Below are positions 25,843 through 34,247 of a stretch of 64,000 nt of DNA, piece by piece (position 1 is the first letter of the stretch; each line of letters begins with the position of its first letter). The notes under the pieces are model-generated. The model ran no database searches. It was given only the letters and a program-made list of their open reading frames with translations, and was not told the origin of the DNA. The stretch is from Nocardioides marinus. Its GTDB lineage: Bacteria; Pseudomonadota; Alphaproteobacteria; Rhodobacterales; Rhodobacteraceae. The stretch lies in contig JAHVJD010000001.1 in the NCBI GenBank assembly GCA_019801415.1, positions 496,001 through 560,000 on the forward strand, given 5' to 3'. The translations under genes and the position numbers were made by a program.

Positions 25843-26667
25843 ATGCGCCATACCTTACCGATTGCACCGCAGTTTTATGTGACGGCCCCGCAGCCCTGCC
25901 CCTATCTTGAGGGCCGGATGGAGCGCAAACTCTTTACTGCTCTGCAGGGTGACGGCGTCGAGCAGCTGAACAACAGCCTGAGCCAGCAAGGGTTTCGACG
26001 CTCGCAGAACGTGTTGTATCGCCCTTCCTGTTCGGAATGTTCCGCCTGCCTGTCGGCGCGGATCGACGTTGCCGCCTTCAAACCAAGCCGCAGCCAGAAG
26101 CGCACGCTGAAGCGCAACGCACATCTGGAACGTCGCGCCACCTCCCCTTGGGCAACCGAGGATCAATACGACCTGTTCCGCCGCTATCTCGACAGCCGGC
26201 ACGCCGATGGCGGCATGGCTGACATGGATGTGTTCGAATACGCCGCCATGATCGAGGAAACCCCGGTCCGCAGTCGGGTGGTGGAATATGCCGAACCCGG
26301 CTCCAGCACGTTGACCGCGGTCTCGCTGACGGATGTCCTCGAGGATGGTCTCAGTATGGTCTATTCCTTCTACGCCCCGGACCTGCCGCAGAATTCGCTG
26401 GGCACCTTCATGATCCTCGACCACATCAACATCGCGCGCGAGGCCGGCCTGCCCTATGTCTACTTGGGCTATTGGGTGCCCGGCAGCCAGAAGATGGGAT
26501 ACAAGGCAAAATTCTCCGGTCTGGAAATCTATCACGCCAACCAGTGGAAAAAGATGACGGACCCTGCCGAATACGCAGATGAGGGGCATCCGTTGTCGAC
26601 GGACCCGATCGCCGAGCAGGTCGCCAACATCCAGCTGCCAGAGCAGCCCATTCACCGCAATCGCTGA
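25843..26667 (+). CDS. bpt: Aspartate/glutamate leucyltransferase (N-degron)
   Basis: A 274-residue Bpt that transfers leucine from Leu-tRNA to proteins with N-terminal Asp or Glu, marking them for ClpS-ClpAP. The N-terminal domain has the conserved [14 protein letters not shown] and the paired-cysteine segment [14 protein letters not shown]. The catalytic GNAT-like domain includes [23 protein letters not shown] and [20 protein letters not shown]. Length is normal. The downstream VOC gene starts on the last base of this stop codon (TGATG), indicating coupling. Confidence 0.93.
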   Translation: MRHTLPIAPQFYVTAPQPCPYLEGRMERKLFTALQGDGVEQLNNSLSQQGFRRSQNVLYRPSCSECSACLSARIDVAAFKPSRSQKRTLKRNAHLERRATSPWATEDQYDLFRRYLDSRHADGGMADMDVFEYAAMIEETPVRSRVVEYAEPGSSTLTAVSLTDVLEDGLSMVYSFYAPDLPQNSLGTFMILDHINIAREAGLPYVYLGYWVPGSQKMGYKAKFSGLEIYHANQWKKMTDPAEYADEGHPLSTDPIAEQVANIQLPEQPIHRNR

Positions 26668-27062
26668 TGCAATCCCTGCAGGCTGTCTCACTGCTGGTGC
26701 CGGACTATGACGCCGCCATCGCCTTCTATTGCGGTCAGCTCGGCTGGCACCTGGCCGAAGACATCGACCAGGGCAGCAAGCGTTGGGTGCGGATCCTCCC
26801 ACCCGGAGCCGATGGCCGGTCTGGTGCCGCCAGCCTGATCCTCGCCCGCGCCGAGGGGGCGCAGCAGCAGGCGGCCATCGGCAACCAGTTCGGCGGCCGC
26901 GTCGGCCTGTTCCTGGCCACGGACGACTTTGCCCGCGACCACGACGCGATGCTGGCCCAGGGCGTGACCTTCGAGGAAGAACCGCGGCAAGAACCTTACG
27001 GCACCGTTGCGGTCTGGCGCGACCCGTTCGGCAACCGCTGGGACCTGATCCAGCTCACCTGA
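26667..27062 (+). CDS. VOC-family (glyoxalase-like) protein
   Basis: A 131-residue single-domain vicinal-oxygen-chelate protein. Two paired beta-alpha-beta motifs are visible: SLLVPDYDAAIAFYCGQLGWHLAEDID and VGLFLATDDFARDHDAML, with the conserved C-terminal YGTVAVWRDPFGNRWDLIQ. The catalytic Glu/His set cannot be confirmed because several glyoxalase ligands are replaced. Its ATG overlaps the bpt stop by one base, so it is translated with bpt. Substrate unknown. Confidence 0.85.
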   Translation: MQSLQAVSLLVPDYDAAIAFYCGQLGWHLAEDIDQGSKRWVRILPPGADGRSGAASLILARAEGAQQQAAIGNQFGGRVGLFLATDDFARDHDAMLAQGVTFEEEPRQEPYGTVAVWRDPFGNRWDLIQLT

Positions 27063-27078
27063 CTCCCGCGCCGCCGCC

Positions 27079-27108
27079 TTTCATCTTTCTGCAAATACTC
27101 CGGGGTGA
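27079..27108. repeat. Copy 2 of the GAGTATTT...GATGAAA element, inverted
   Basis: On plus, TTTCATCTTTCTGCAAATAC followed by TCCGGGG; on minus this reads as CCCCGGAGTATTTGCAGAAA then GATGAAA, matching the copy after dsbA with two changes in the aligned core. It follows the VOC gene stop and is next to GGGGC/GCCCC hairpin arms at about 27127-27140. Confidence 0.6.
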
Positions 27109-27157
27109 ATTGGCCCTTGGCCAAGAGGGGCAGCGCCCCTGCCCCGGGACAAAAGCA

Positions 27158-27180
27158 AAGGGGCCCGCTCGGGGCCCCTT
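27158..27180. terminator. Bidirectional terminator between the VOC gene and dctM
   Basis: AAGGGGCCC (27158-27166), GCTCG loop, GGGCCCCTT (27172-27180): perfect 9-base arms, followed by ATTTTC on plus and TGCTTTTG on minus. It separates convergent transcripts. Confidence 0.7.
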
Positions 27181-27208
27181 ATTTTCGATTTCCTATCCTG
27201 CTGCGGGA

Positions 27209-29563
27209 TCAGTTCGGGATCAGCGCCGGCACGATGGTCACGATCGACGGGAAGGCCCAGAGGATCGCGATACCCACCACCTGGATCAGAACAAACGGAA
27301 TGATCCCGCGGTAGATGTGGCCGGTGGTCACTTCTTTCGGTGCCACCCCGCGCAGGTAGAACAGTGCAAAGCCGAAGGGCGGGGTCAGGAAGGAGGTCTG
27401 CAGGTTCACCGCCACCATGATGGTCACCCATTTCGGATCGAACGACCCGCCATAGATCACCGGCCCCACGATCGGGATCACGATGTAGATGATCTCCAGA
27501 AAGTCCAGCACAAAGCCCAGGAAGAACAAGACCAGCATCACGATCAGGAAGACCGTCATCTCGTTGTCGAAGCTCTTCAGGAACTGCTGAATGTAGTGTT
27601 CGCCACCGAAGGAGATCACCACCAGGTTCAGGAGCTGGGAGCCGATCAGGATGGTGAACACCATCGAGGTCACCTTCGCGGTTTCCCGCACCACCGGGGT
27701 CAGCACGCCGGAGCGGAACAGAACCCAGCAGCCGAACAGCAGGCCGAACAAGGCGTACAGGTAGGCCGCATAAGCCGCGAAAAATGCGATCCAGTTCTCG
27801 ACGGTCACGCCGCCCTGGTTGACGCGCAGGTCAAAGTTCATGCCTATCAGGATGCAGATCATCACGGCAAAGGTGGACCAGATGATGATCTTGCCCGATT
27901 TCCCCTCGTCCTGCAGCTTGCGGTAGGCCGCCAGCATGATGGCACCGCCTGCCCCCAGCGCCGCAGCCGGCGTCGGGTTGGTGATACCGCCCAGGATCGA
28001 GCCCAGCACCGCGACGATCAGCACCAGCGGCGGGAACACCACGCGGATCAGATCATTCTTGGCACAGCGCGCGGCGGCCTCACGGCAGCCGTACAGCGCC
28101 AGCAAGAGCGGCAGCGCGATCAGCAGCACCGTCTTGCCGGGCGAGGTGGTCGGCGCGATGGCAACCAGATCCACCAACGCGATCAGCAGGATGCCGATGG
28201 CGCCGAGGATCAGGGGCTTGGCGTCACGCGACGGCGCGACCCCGCGACCAAAGGCGAGCACCAGCCCGAGGATCACCATGATCGCGGCAATACCGGTGCC
28301 GATCGGCGCGGCATTGGCAATCTTGGCCTCAACGGCCGCGGCGATTTCCTCTTCGCTCAGCTTCTCGGCCAGAGCGACACCACCGGCTGCATCGATGCTT
28401 TCCTGTTCGGCCAAGGCCGCGTCCCAGGCTTCCTGCCCGTGCAGCTCGATCATCGCCGCCTTGCACTCGGCTCCGACGTTGGTGCGCAGGCTGGCGGTCT
28501 GCCCCGCGTCCGAGAAGGTCGACACCACGGTGTTCTGGCTGCCGATCACGTTGAAGCTGGACAGCAGCACGGCGCCACCGATCAGCGCCGCGGGCACGCC
28601 CAGGAACCACAGCAGGCCTTCGTTGCGGGTGATGACCTCACCGGTGCCACCTTCGAAGTTCACGGCAGGCGCCTTGTGCGGGTTCAGCAGCGCATAGCCA
28701 AAGGCATAGGAGGCATAGAGCAGCGCCAGCATGATCCCCGGCAGCAGCGCCGCCTGGAACAGGGTGCCGACGGACACCACCGCGGGCTCACCCAGGTAGG
28801 TCAGCGCGTCAGAGCAACCGGCCTCCATCGCGCGGGTTTCCTGCGCGGTGGAGTAGAGGTCGCCCGCCAGCGTACCCAGAAGAACGATCACGATCGACGG
28901 CGGGATGATCTGCCCCAGCGTGCCGGAGGCGGCGATTACGCCGGTGGCCAGCTCGGGCGAGTAGTTGTTGCGCAGCATGGTGGGCAGGGCCAGAAGACCC
29001 ATCGTCACCACGGTGGCGCCAACGATACCGGTGGAGGCCGCCAGGAAGGCACCCACCACCACGATCGACACCGCCAGACCGCCGGGCAGCGGTCCGAAGA
29101 CCCGCGCCATGGTGGTCAGAAGGTCATTGGCGATCTTGGAGCGCTCCAGGGTGATGCCCATCAGCACGAACATCAGCACCGCCAGTAGGGTCTCGATCGA
29201 GGCACCGGCCAGAACGCGTTCGTTCATCCGGTTCACGATGAAGGAAATGTTGCGGTCCAGCGCCACTTCCCAGCCCTGCGCAAAGACCGGCTCGGCCAGT
29301 CTCGGCAGGTCCGGATAGCGGAACACCGAGATCTTGTCGGGCCGCACGCCGGAGGCAACCAGGTCGCGGTAAGCCTGCGACGAAGAGTCGATTGCCTGGT
29401 GGATCAGGATCCCTGCGCTGTCCAGCGCCGCGATGATCCCGAAGGAGATGACCCCGGCACCGCCAATGGCGAAGGCCACCGGGAAGCCGGAGAGAATGCC
29501 CCCGAAGAGGCAGAAAAATACGATGAGCAGGCCGATTTCGACGCCATCAAGTCCAAATAGCAT
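27209..29563 (-). CDS. TRAP transporter large membrane subunit (DctM family, long form)
   Basis: The sodium-coupled substrate channel of a TRAP transporter, 784 residues, against about 430 for a standard DctM. Typical DctM segments are seen at both ends: FPVAFAIGGAGVISF at the start, GVIAASGTLGQIIPPSIVIVLLG centrally, and SFLTPPFGFALFYLRGVAP near the C-terminus. Extra length comes from soluble stretches (about 50-110 and about 380-425) and additional helices between them (about 430-620), as in long DctM variants of oxo-acid systems. It begins 15 bases after dctQ and ends near a strong terminator. Confidence 0.88.
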   Translation of the reverse strand: MLFGLDGVEIGLLIVFFCLFGGILSGFPVAFAIGGAGVISFGIIAALDSAGILIHQAIDSSSQAYRDLVASGVRPDKISVFRYPDLPRLAEPVFAQGWEVALDRNISFIVNRMNERVLAGASIETLLAVLMFVLMGITLERSKIANDLLTTMARVFGPLPGGLAVSIVVVGAFLAASTGIVGATVVTMGLLALPTMLRNNYSPELATGVIAASGTLGQIIPPSIVIVLLGTLAGDLYSTAQETRAMEAGCSDALTYLGEPAVVSVGTLFQAALLPGIMLALLYASYAFGYALLNPHKAPAVNFEGGTGEVITRNEGLLWFLGVPAALIGGAVLLSSFNVIGSQNTVVSTFSDAGQTASLRTNVGAECKAAMIELHGQEAWDAALAEQESIDAAGGVALAEKLSEEEIAAAVEAKIANAAPIGTGIAAIMVILGLVLAFGRGVAPSRDAKPLILGAIGILLIALVDLVAIAPTTSPGKTVLLIALPLLLALYGCREAAARCAKNDLIRVVFPPLVLIVAVLGSILGGITNPTPAAALGAGGAIMLAAYRKLQDEGKSGKIIIWSTFAVMICILIGMNFDLRVNQGGVTVENWIAFFAAYAAYLYALFGLLFGCWVLFRSGVLTPVVRETAKVTSMVFTILIGSQLLNLVVISFGGEHYIQQFLKSFDNEMTVFLIVMLVLFFLGFVLDFLEIIYIVIPIVGPVIYGGSFDPKWVTIMVAVNLQTSFLTPPFGFALFYLRGVAPKEVTTGHIYRGIIPFVLIQVVGIAILWAFPSIVTIVPALIPN

Positions 29564-29578
29564 GTTTCCGACGTCCCT

Positions 29579-30505
29579 TTAGTGCGTGCCTTCGTAGGCT
29601 TCTTCACCCTCTCCAAGGCTATCCTTGTCGAGGTATTTGTTTTCGCTGCCCTCCCCTTCGGCGAACTCGAGATACGAGCGGTAGAAGAAGGCGATGGCGT
29701 GCAGGAACACGAGACCTGCAAAGGCGATCAGGAGGATCTTGAACAGGAAGTAGGCGTTGAAGCCGTTGGGGCTGAAGCCGATGGTTTCCACGTTCCAGCG
29801 CAGGGCGCGGGATTTCATCACCAGGCGGTCCAGCGTGTCCGAGGCCGACGGCTTTGGCACGATCAGGTGACGCCACAGGAAGAACCAGCCGTACATCCAT
29901 GTCAGCACCGCGGCGGGCATCATGAACAGCAGCGATCCCAGCATGTCGACCACCCGCTTGGCGCGGAAGCTGATGCCGGAATAGATCAGGTCCACCCGCA
30001 CATGGCCGCCCTGCACGAAGGTGTAGGTGACGCACATGCAGACCACCAACGCATTGTACAGCTTCAGCTCTTCCGCGAACCAGCTGATGTCCTGGCTGAA
30101 CGGGATGCCGAAACCGAAACTGATGTCGGGGCGCGCAAAGACGCGCTGCATGAAGACGATGATGATCTGTTGCAGAACCATCAGAAGGCCGGCCCACGCG
30201 AAGAACCGGCCGATCATGTTCGCCATGCCTTCCAGCCCGCGCACCATGCCCCACATGAAGCCACGGAAGTAGAGACCGATGGCGGTCAGGACCAGAAAGG
30301 CCGTGAAGACGACGAAAAAGAATTCGACCGACCCGCCGTAATAGACAAAGCGCATGATCGAGGCCTTGTCGGACCAGTCGAGCCAGAGCTGCGGATGGGT
30401 AACGGCGTAGCCGAAGTTGTAGAAGGCGCCGGCGATGTTCTGGACCAGCCAGAGCAGTCCGCCCGCTATGGCGCCGAAGAAGGTGAGACCACTCTCTTCC
30501 TGCAT
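29579..30505 (-). CDS. TRAP transporter small membrane subunit (DctQ family)
   Basis: A 308-residue DctQ-like protein, longer than the usual 160-200 residues, with several membrane helices (FFGAIAGGLLWLVQNIAGAFYNFG, VEFFFVVFTAFLVLTAIGLYF, FFAWAGLLMVLQQIIIVFM, LLIAFAGLVFLHAIAFFY). It contains the conserved amphipathic GHVRVDLIYSGISFRAKRVVDMLG. The C-terminus is acidic (GEGEEAYEGTH). The start at 30505 (MQEESGLTFFG) is preceded by GGGGGAAAC; an upstream frame to 30580 has no support. It is separated from dctP by a strong hairpin at 30589-30616, so it may be less expressed than the binding protein. Confidence 0.88.
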   Translation of the reverse strand: MQEESGLTFFGAIAGGLLWLVQNIAGAFYNFGYAVTHPQLWLDWSDKASIMRFVYYGGSVEFFFVVFTAFLVLTAIGLYFRGFMWGMVRGLEGMANMIGRFFAWAGLLMVLQQIIIVFMQRVFARPDISFGFGIPFSQDISWFAEELKLYNALVVCMCVTYTFVQGGHVRVDLIYSGISFRAKRVVDMLGSLLFMMPAAVLTWMYGWFFLWRHLIVPKPSASDTLDRLVMKSRALRWNVETIGFSPNGFNAYFLFKILLIAFAGLVFLHAIAFFYRSYLEFAEGEGSENKYLDKDSLGEGEEAYEGTH

Positions 30506-30588
30506 GTTTCCCCCGGGGGTCTTTGTTGCGGCGAGTCCGGCGCACGGCCCCAAGGCCGGCCTAAGCCCCGCGTCACGCAACTGTAAAG

Positions 30589-30616
30589 GGATCCCCCGCG
30601 CGGTGGCGGGGGATCC
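30589..30616 (-). terminator. Intra-operon hairpin between dctP and dctQ
   Basis: Perfect 11-base arms (GGATCCCCCGC at 30589-30599 and its complement at 30606-30616) with a 6-base loop. On the minus strand a short CTTTA follows. It sits 22 bases after the dctP stop, the usual place for a 3' stabiliser or partial terminator that lets the binding protein exceed the membrane subunits. Confidence 0.65.
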
Positions 30617-30637
30617 GGTTGATGCCTGTCAGGCGGA

Positions 30638-31720
30638 TTAGCCGAGAACGCGGTCGCGCTGGACGCGATAGGCGCCTTCGGATTTGGTGATCCAGCCCGA
30701 GGACGCTTTCATCGAGGCTTCGACGCTGTTGCGGATCTTGGCGAACAGCTCGTCACCCATGAACTCGTCCAGGGTTTCCTTGGTCGCGGTGCCGAAGGCA
30801 TCCCAGACGCTTTCCGGGAATTCCAGGGTCTTCACGCCACCGGACTGCAGACGCTGCAGCGCCGCACCGTTGTTGTTCATGAACTGGGCCAGGTTCCACT
30901 GGTGACCCGCGGCAGCTGCCATTTCGATGATCTTCTGGTGGGCCGGCGACAGGCTCTCAAAGACGTCGCGGTTGGTGGCAACCGACAGGCCCGCACCCGG
31001 CTCGTGGAAGCCCGCGGTGTAGTAGACCTTGGTGATTTCCTGGAAACCGGCCTTTTCGTCCGCCCAGGGGCCGATCCACTCGGTACCGTCGATCGCGCCG
31101 GAGGACAGCGCCTGATACACCTCGGAGCCCGGGATGTTCTGAACGGATGCGCCCAGTTTGCCCAGCGCCTTGCCACCCAGGCCCGGCATACGGAACTTCA
31201 GGCCGTTGAAATCTTCGGGGCCTTTGATTTCCTTGTTGAACCAGCCACCGGACTGCGGGCCGGTGTTGCCGCCGAGGAAGGATTTCAGACCGAAGATCTG
31301 GCCCAGCTCGTCGTGCAGCGCCATGCCTTCGCCGTGGTAGTACCAGTTGGTCAGTTCCTGCGGCGTCATGCCGAAGGGCACGGCGGTGAAATAGGCATAG
31401 CCCGGATGCTGACCGGTAAAGTAGTAGTCCGCACCGTGGTACATGTCGGCCTGACCGGCGGTCACGGCGTCAAACACCTCGAAGGCGCCGACGAGTTCGC
31501 CCGCGGCTTTCAGGTCCACGGTCAGGTTGCCGTCGGACATGGTGGTGATGGCATCAGCAACATACTGGGCCGAATCATGCACACCCGCCAGGCCGCGCCC
31601 CCAGGTGGTGACCATGGTCAGGGTGCGTTTGCCCTGAGCGTAGGCCGGTGCAGCCAGCGTGCCGGCCGCGGCTGCGGTCCCGCCCAGTGCAGATGTTTTC
31701 AAGAAAGAACGGCGATCCAT
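30638..31720 (-). CDS. TRAP transporter periplasmic binding protein (TakP-like)
   Basis: A 360-residue DctP-family protein that captures the substrate in the periplasm. The N-terminus is a Tat signal (DRRSFLKTS, with AYAQG as the likely cleavage end). Features of the 2-oxo-acid-binding TakP/TtSBP type are the FRMPGLGGKALGKLGA segment and AIDGTEWIGPWADEK, where an Arg and Trp contact carboxylate in related proteins. A 2-oxo-acid or related carboxylate substrate is inferred, not shown. It is first in the minus-strand dctPQM operon, with GGGAGGAATAAT before the ATG, and diverges from a sensor kinase gene. Confidence 0.88.
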   Translation of the reverse strand: MDRRSFLKTSALGGTAAAAGTLAAPAYAQGKRTLTMVTTWGRGLAGVHDSAQYVADAITTMSDGNLTVDLKAAGELVGAFEVFDAVTAGQADMYHGADYYFTGQHPGYAYFTAVPFGMTPQELTNWYYHGEGMALHDELGQIFGLKSFLGGNTGPQSGGWFNKEIKGPEDFNGLKFRMPGLGGKALGKLGASVQNIPGSEVYQALSSGAIDGTEWIGPWADEKAGFQEITKVYYTAGFHEPGAGLSVATNRDVFESLSPAHQKIIEMAAAAGHQWNLAQFMNNNGAALQRLQSGGVKTLEFPESVWDAFGTATKETLDEFMGDELFAKIRNSVEASMKASSGWITKSEGAYRVQRDRVLG

Positions 31721-31817
31721 GTATTATTCCTCCCATAATTCTTGGATGCCCGGCAGTTGACTGCCCAGCGGATCGGTTCGAGTGCGGTCAGACTAGCGAG
31801 GCAGTCGCGGTTGTGAA

Positions 31818-31833
31818 TACCTAGTACTGCGTA
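31818..31833. promoter_or_regulatory. Imperfect palindrome between dctP and the sensor kinase
   Basis: TACCTAGTACTGCGTA is 12/16 self-complementary, built around AGTACT. It lies 98 bases ahead of dctP in the 291-base divergent region, the likely place for control by the LuxR-type regulator encoded at 33561. The rest of the region holds no gene. Assignment to that regulator is inference. Confidence 0.4.
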
Positions 31834-32011
31834 GAGCGGCGCAATTTTCAGCATTTGCCCCTTCAGAGCGCTGATTTTCCGACCGGATCCAGCCCTCCCC
31901 GCCACAGCCTGTGCGTGTATTTTGCCGCGGGCCAGTGATTCTTCTGGGCGCTGGCGGGATGATTCGGTACAAGATTCTTACCAATCCACTGCCCCGGCTT
32001 GCCCCTTGCCC

Positions 32012-33439
32012 ATGCGCCTTTTCGATACGCTGTTTCGCCCCACCTACGCCCAGAAACTGTCGCTTCTGATGACGCTGCCGCTGATCGTGGCCGGGACCGC
32101 GATCGCGGTGCTGGTCGGGTATCAGTCACGCGCCTTGGCCGAGCGCGAGATCCAGGCGCTCGAGGTTCAGCTGATCGAGGCGAAGAAGGCGGAGTTGCGC
32201 AACTACGTGACCCAGGCCCGCAACGGGTTTGCCCATATCTATGGTCTCGCCGCGCCCGACGATGCCGAGGCCAAGGAACAGGTGGCCCAGATCCTCAGCG
32301 CGATGATCTACGGCAAGGACGGCTTCTTCTTTGTCTATGACTATGACGGCACCAACCTGGTCAGCCCGCGCCAGACCGAGTTCATCAACCGCAACTGGGC
32401 GGGGCTGACCGACAGCGCCGGTGTGCCGGTCGTGGACCGTTTCATCGAACTGGCCCGCAACGGGGCCGGCTGGCACAGCTTTACATGGCAAAAGCCCTCG
32501 ACCGGAGAAGAGGCGCAGATGATCGCCTATGTCGTTGGACTGCAGGACTGGCAATGGGCCGTCGGCACGGGTGTGTTCATCGACGATGTGCTGTCCTCGG
32601 TCGCGGCGACACGGGCCGAGGTCGAAGCCCGCGTGCAACGCACCTTCCTCTACATCGGGGCCATCACGCTCGTGTCGCTGGTCCTGGTCTTTGCCTCCGG
32701 CATGTTGCTCAATATCCGCGAACGTCGGCTGGCGGATGCCAAGCTGAAGGAGCTGACCCAACGGGTGTTCGACGCCCAGGAGGACGAGCGCGGCCGCGTT
32801 GCGCGTGAACTGCACGACGGCATCAGCCAGCTGCTGGTCGGGGTGCGCTATGCGCTGGACAATGCCCGCCGCCGCCTCGCGCGGGGCGACAGCGAAGGCG
32901 CCGCGGCGCCGCTGGAGAAGGGAACGGAACATCTGCTGACCGCGATCACCGAAGTGCGCAGGATCAGCCGTGACCTGCGACCCGGCGTTCTGGACGACCT
33001 GGGCCTGGGTCCGGCCCTGAAGGCGCTGACCGACGATTTCGCCGCCCGCACCGGCATCGAGACGGAGTTCTCGACCGTGGTGTTCCGCAACCGGCTGGAC
33101 CAGGACGCCAAGATCGCGCTCTACCGCATCGCTCAGGAAGCGCTGACCAACATCGAGCGCCACGCAGGCGCCACCAAGGTCACCATAGATCTGCGCGGCC
33201 ACACCAAGGGCGCCACCATGCGGATCACCGACAACGGCGTCGGCCTGCCGCCCCTCAGCGCCCGCTCCGGCCCGGGTATCGGACTGCGCAACATGCAGGA
33301 ACGTATCGACCAACTTGACGGGACCTTGCGCATTCTGTCATCACGAGGCACCGAAAGTGGCACGGTGATCGAGGTCGGGCTGCCCCTCAGCCACCTTTTG
33401 CCACCGGGAGAAGACAGCAGCCCGGCGCAGTTACCATGA
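32012..33439 (+). CDS. Sensor histidine kinase with periplasmic Cache domain
   Basis: A 475-residue membrane sensor. Two membrane helices (about 18-36 and 211-233) flank a single Cache domain (residues 40-210, GKDGFFFVYDYDGTNLVSP and GLQDWQWAVGTGVFIDDV). The cytoplasmic part has HisKA_3 with the phospho-acceptor His268 (RVARELHDGISQLLVGVRYAL) and an HATPase domain (EALTNIERHAGATKV, DNGVGLPP, GIGLRNMQERI). This architecture resembles MctS-type monocarboxylate sensors. The start at 32012 (MRLFDTLFRPTY) is chosen from the membrane layout; no strong ribosome site is visible. It diverges from the TRAP operon, so it probably senses the same substrate. Confidence 0.9.
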   Translation: MRLFDTLFRPTYAQKLSLLMTLPLIVAGTAIAVLVGYQSRALAEREIQALEVQLIEAKKAELRNYVTQARNGFAHIYGLAAPDDAEAKEQVAQILSAMIYGKDGFFFVYDYDGTNLVSPRQTEFINRNWAGLTDSAGVPVVDRFIELARNGAGWHSFTWQKPSTGEEAQMIAYVVGLQDWQWAVGTGVFIDDVLSSVAATRAEVEARVQRTFLYIGAITLVSLVLVFASGMLLNIRERRLADAKLKELTQRVFDAQEDERGRVARELHDGISQLLVGVRYALDNARRRLARGDSEGAAAPLEKGTEHLLTAITEVRRISRDLRPGVLDDLGLGPALKALTDDFAARTGIETEFSTVVFRNRLDQDAKIALYRIAQEALTNIERHAGATKVTIDLRGHTKGATMRITDNGVGLPPLSARSGPGIGLRNMQERIDQLDGTLRILSSRGTESGTVIEVGLPLSHLLPPGEDSSPAQLP

Positions 33440-33560
33440 GCGCCGACAAGGGCGGCGCCGCATGCGAAAGTCGGCGACGGCGAGGCGCGAAACCTTGGTT
33501 GGGTGGGCAACATCGGCAGCAGGCAGCCACGGGCTGCGATGAATGCGAATTGGGGATGAC

Positions 33561-34205
33561 ATGGCGACACCGGTAAAAGTACTGATCGTGGATGACCACC
33601 CGATGGTGGCCGAAGGCATTCAGTCAATCCTCGAAAGCTATGACGACATTCAGGTGGTCGGCTCCCTGACCGATGGCCGCGAGGCGGTCGAGCAGATGCG
33701 GCAGCTGGCCCCGGACGTGGTGCTGATGGATCTCAACATGCCCAAACTGGGCGGGCTCAGCGCCACCGAGATCATACTGGAACAACACCCGGGCACGCGC
33801 ATCCTGATCCTGACCATGCACGACAGCCCCGAATACATTTCCTCCGCGCTCAGCCACGGTGCCATGGGCTACATCCTCAAGGATGTGCCGACGGATGAAA
33901 TCAAGCAGGCCATCGATGCGGTGATGCAGGGGCAGACCTACCTCTGCACCGGGGCCGCCGGTTCGCTGAAACCCAAGGCGGGCGACACGCGCGAGGCGCT
34001 GACCGGACGCGAACAGACGATCCTGCTGGAACTGGCCCAGGGCAAGTCCAACAAGGATGTGGCGCAGACACTCGACATTTCTGTCAGGACAGTCGAAACC
34101 CACCGCAAGAACATCAAGCGCAAGCTGGGCATCTCCTCTACCGCCGGGCTGACCCGCTACGCGCTGGAACACGGGGTCCTGCAAGGCACCGGCGCGGGGT
34201 TCTGA
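33561..34205 (+). CDS. NarL/LuxR-family response regulator
   Basis: A 214-residue regulator. Receiver domain residues Asp11-Asp12 (VDDHPM), phospho-acceptor Asp57 (VVLMDLNMPKLGG) and Lys about 107 (GYILKDVP) are intact. The LuxR-type HTH is TGREQTILLELAQGKSNKDVAQTL and VRTVETHRKNIKRKLG. The start at 33561 follows GGGGA at good spacing. It lies 121 bases after the Cache sensor kinase gene, its presumed partner, and likely controls the divergent TRAP operon. Confidence 0.92.
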   Translation: MATPVKVLIVDDHPMVAEGIQSILESYDDIQVVGSLTDGREAVEQMRQLAPDVVLMDLNMPKLGGLSATEIILEQHPGTRILILTMHDSPEYISSALSHGAMGYILKDVPTDEIKQAIDAVMQGQTYLCTGAAGSLKPKAGDTREALTGREQTILLELAQGKSNKDVAQTLDISVRTVETHRKNIKRKLGISSTAGLTRYALEHGVLQGTGAGF

Positions 34206-34247
34206 CCACCCCGACCCGACCGACCAGAAGGCCTCAGCCAGACTGCA

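Noticed and set aside
26729-29188. 819-codon plus-strand frame opposite dctM
   Set aside because: Composed of Asp/His/Gln/Arg runs typical of an antisense frame to a membrane gene; overlaps the VOC gene in another frame.
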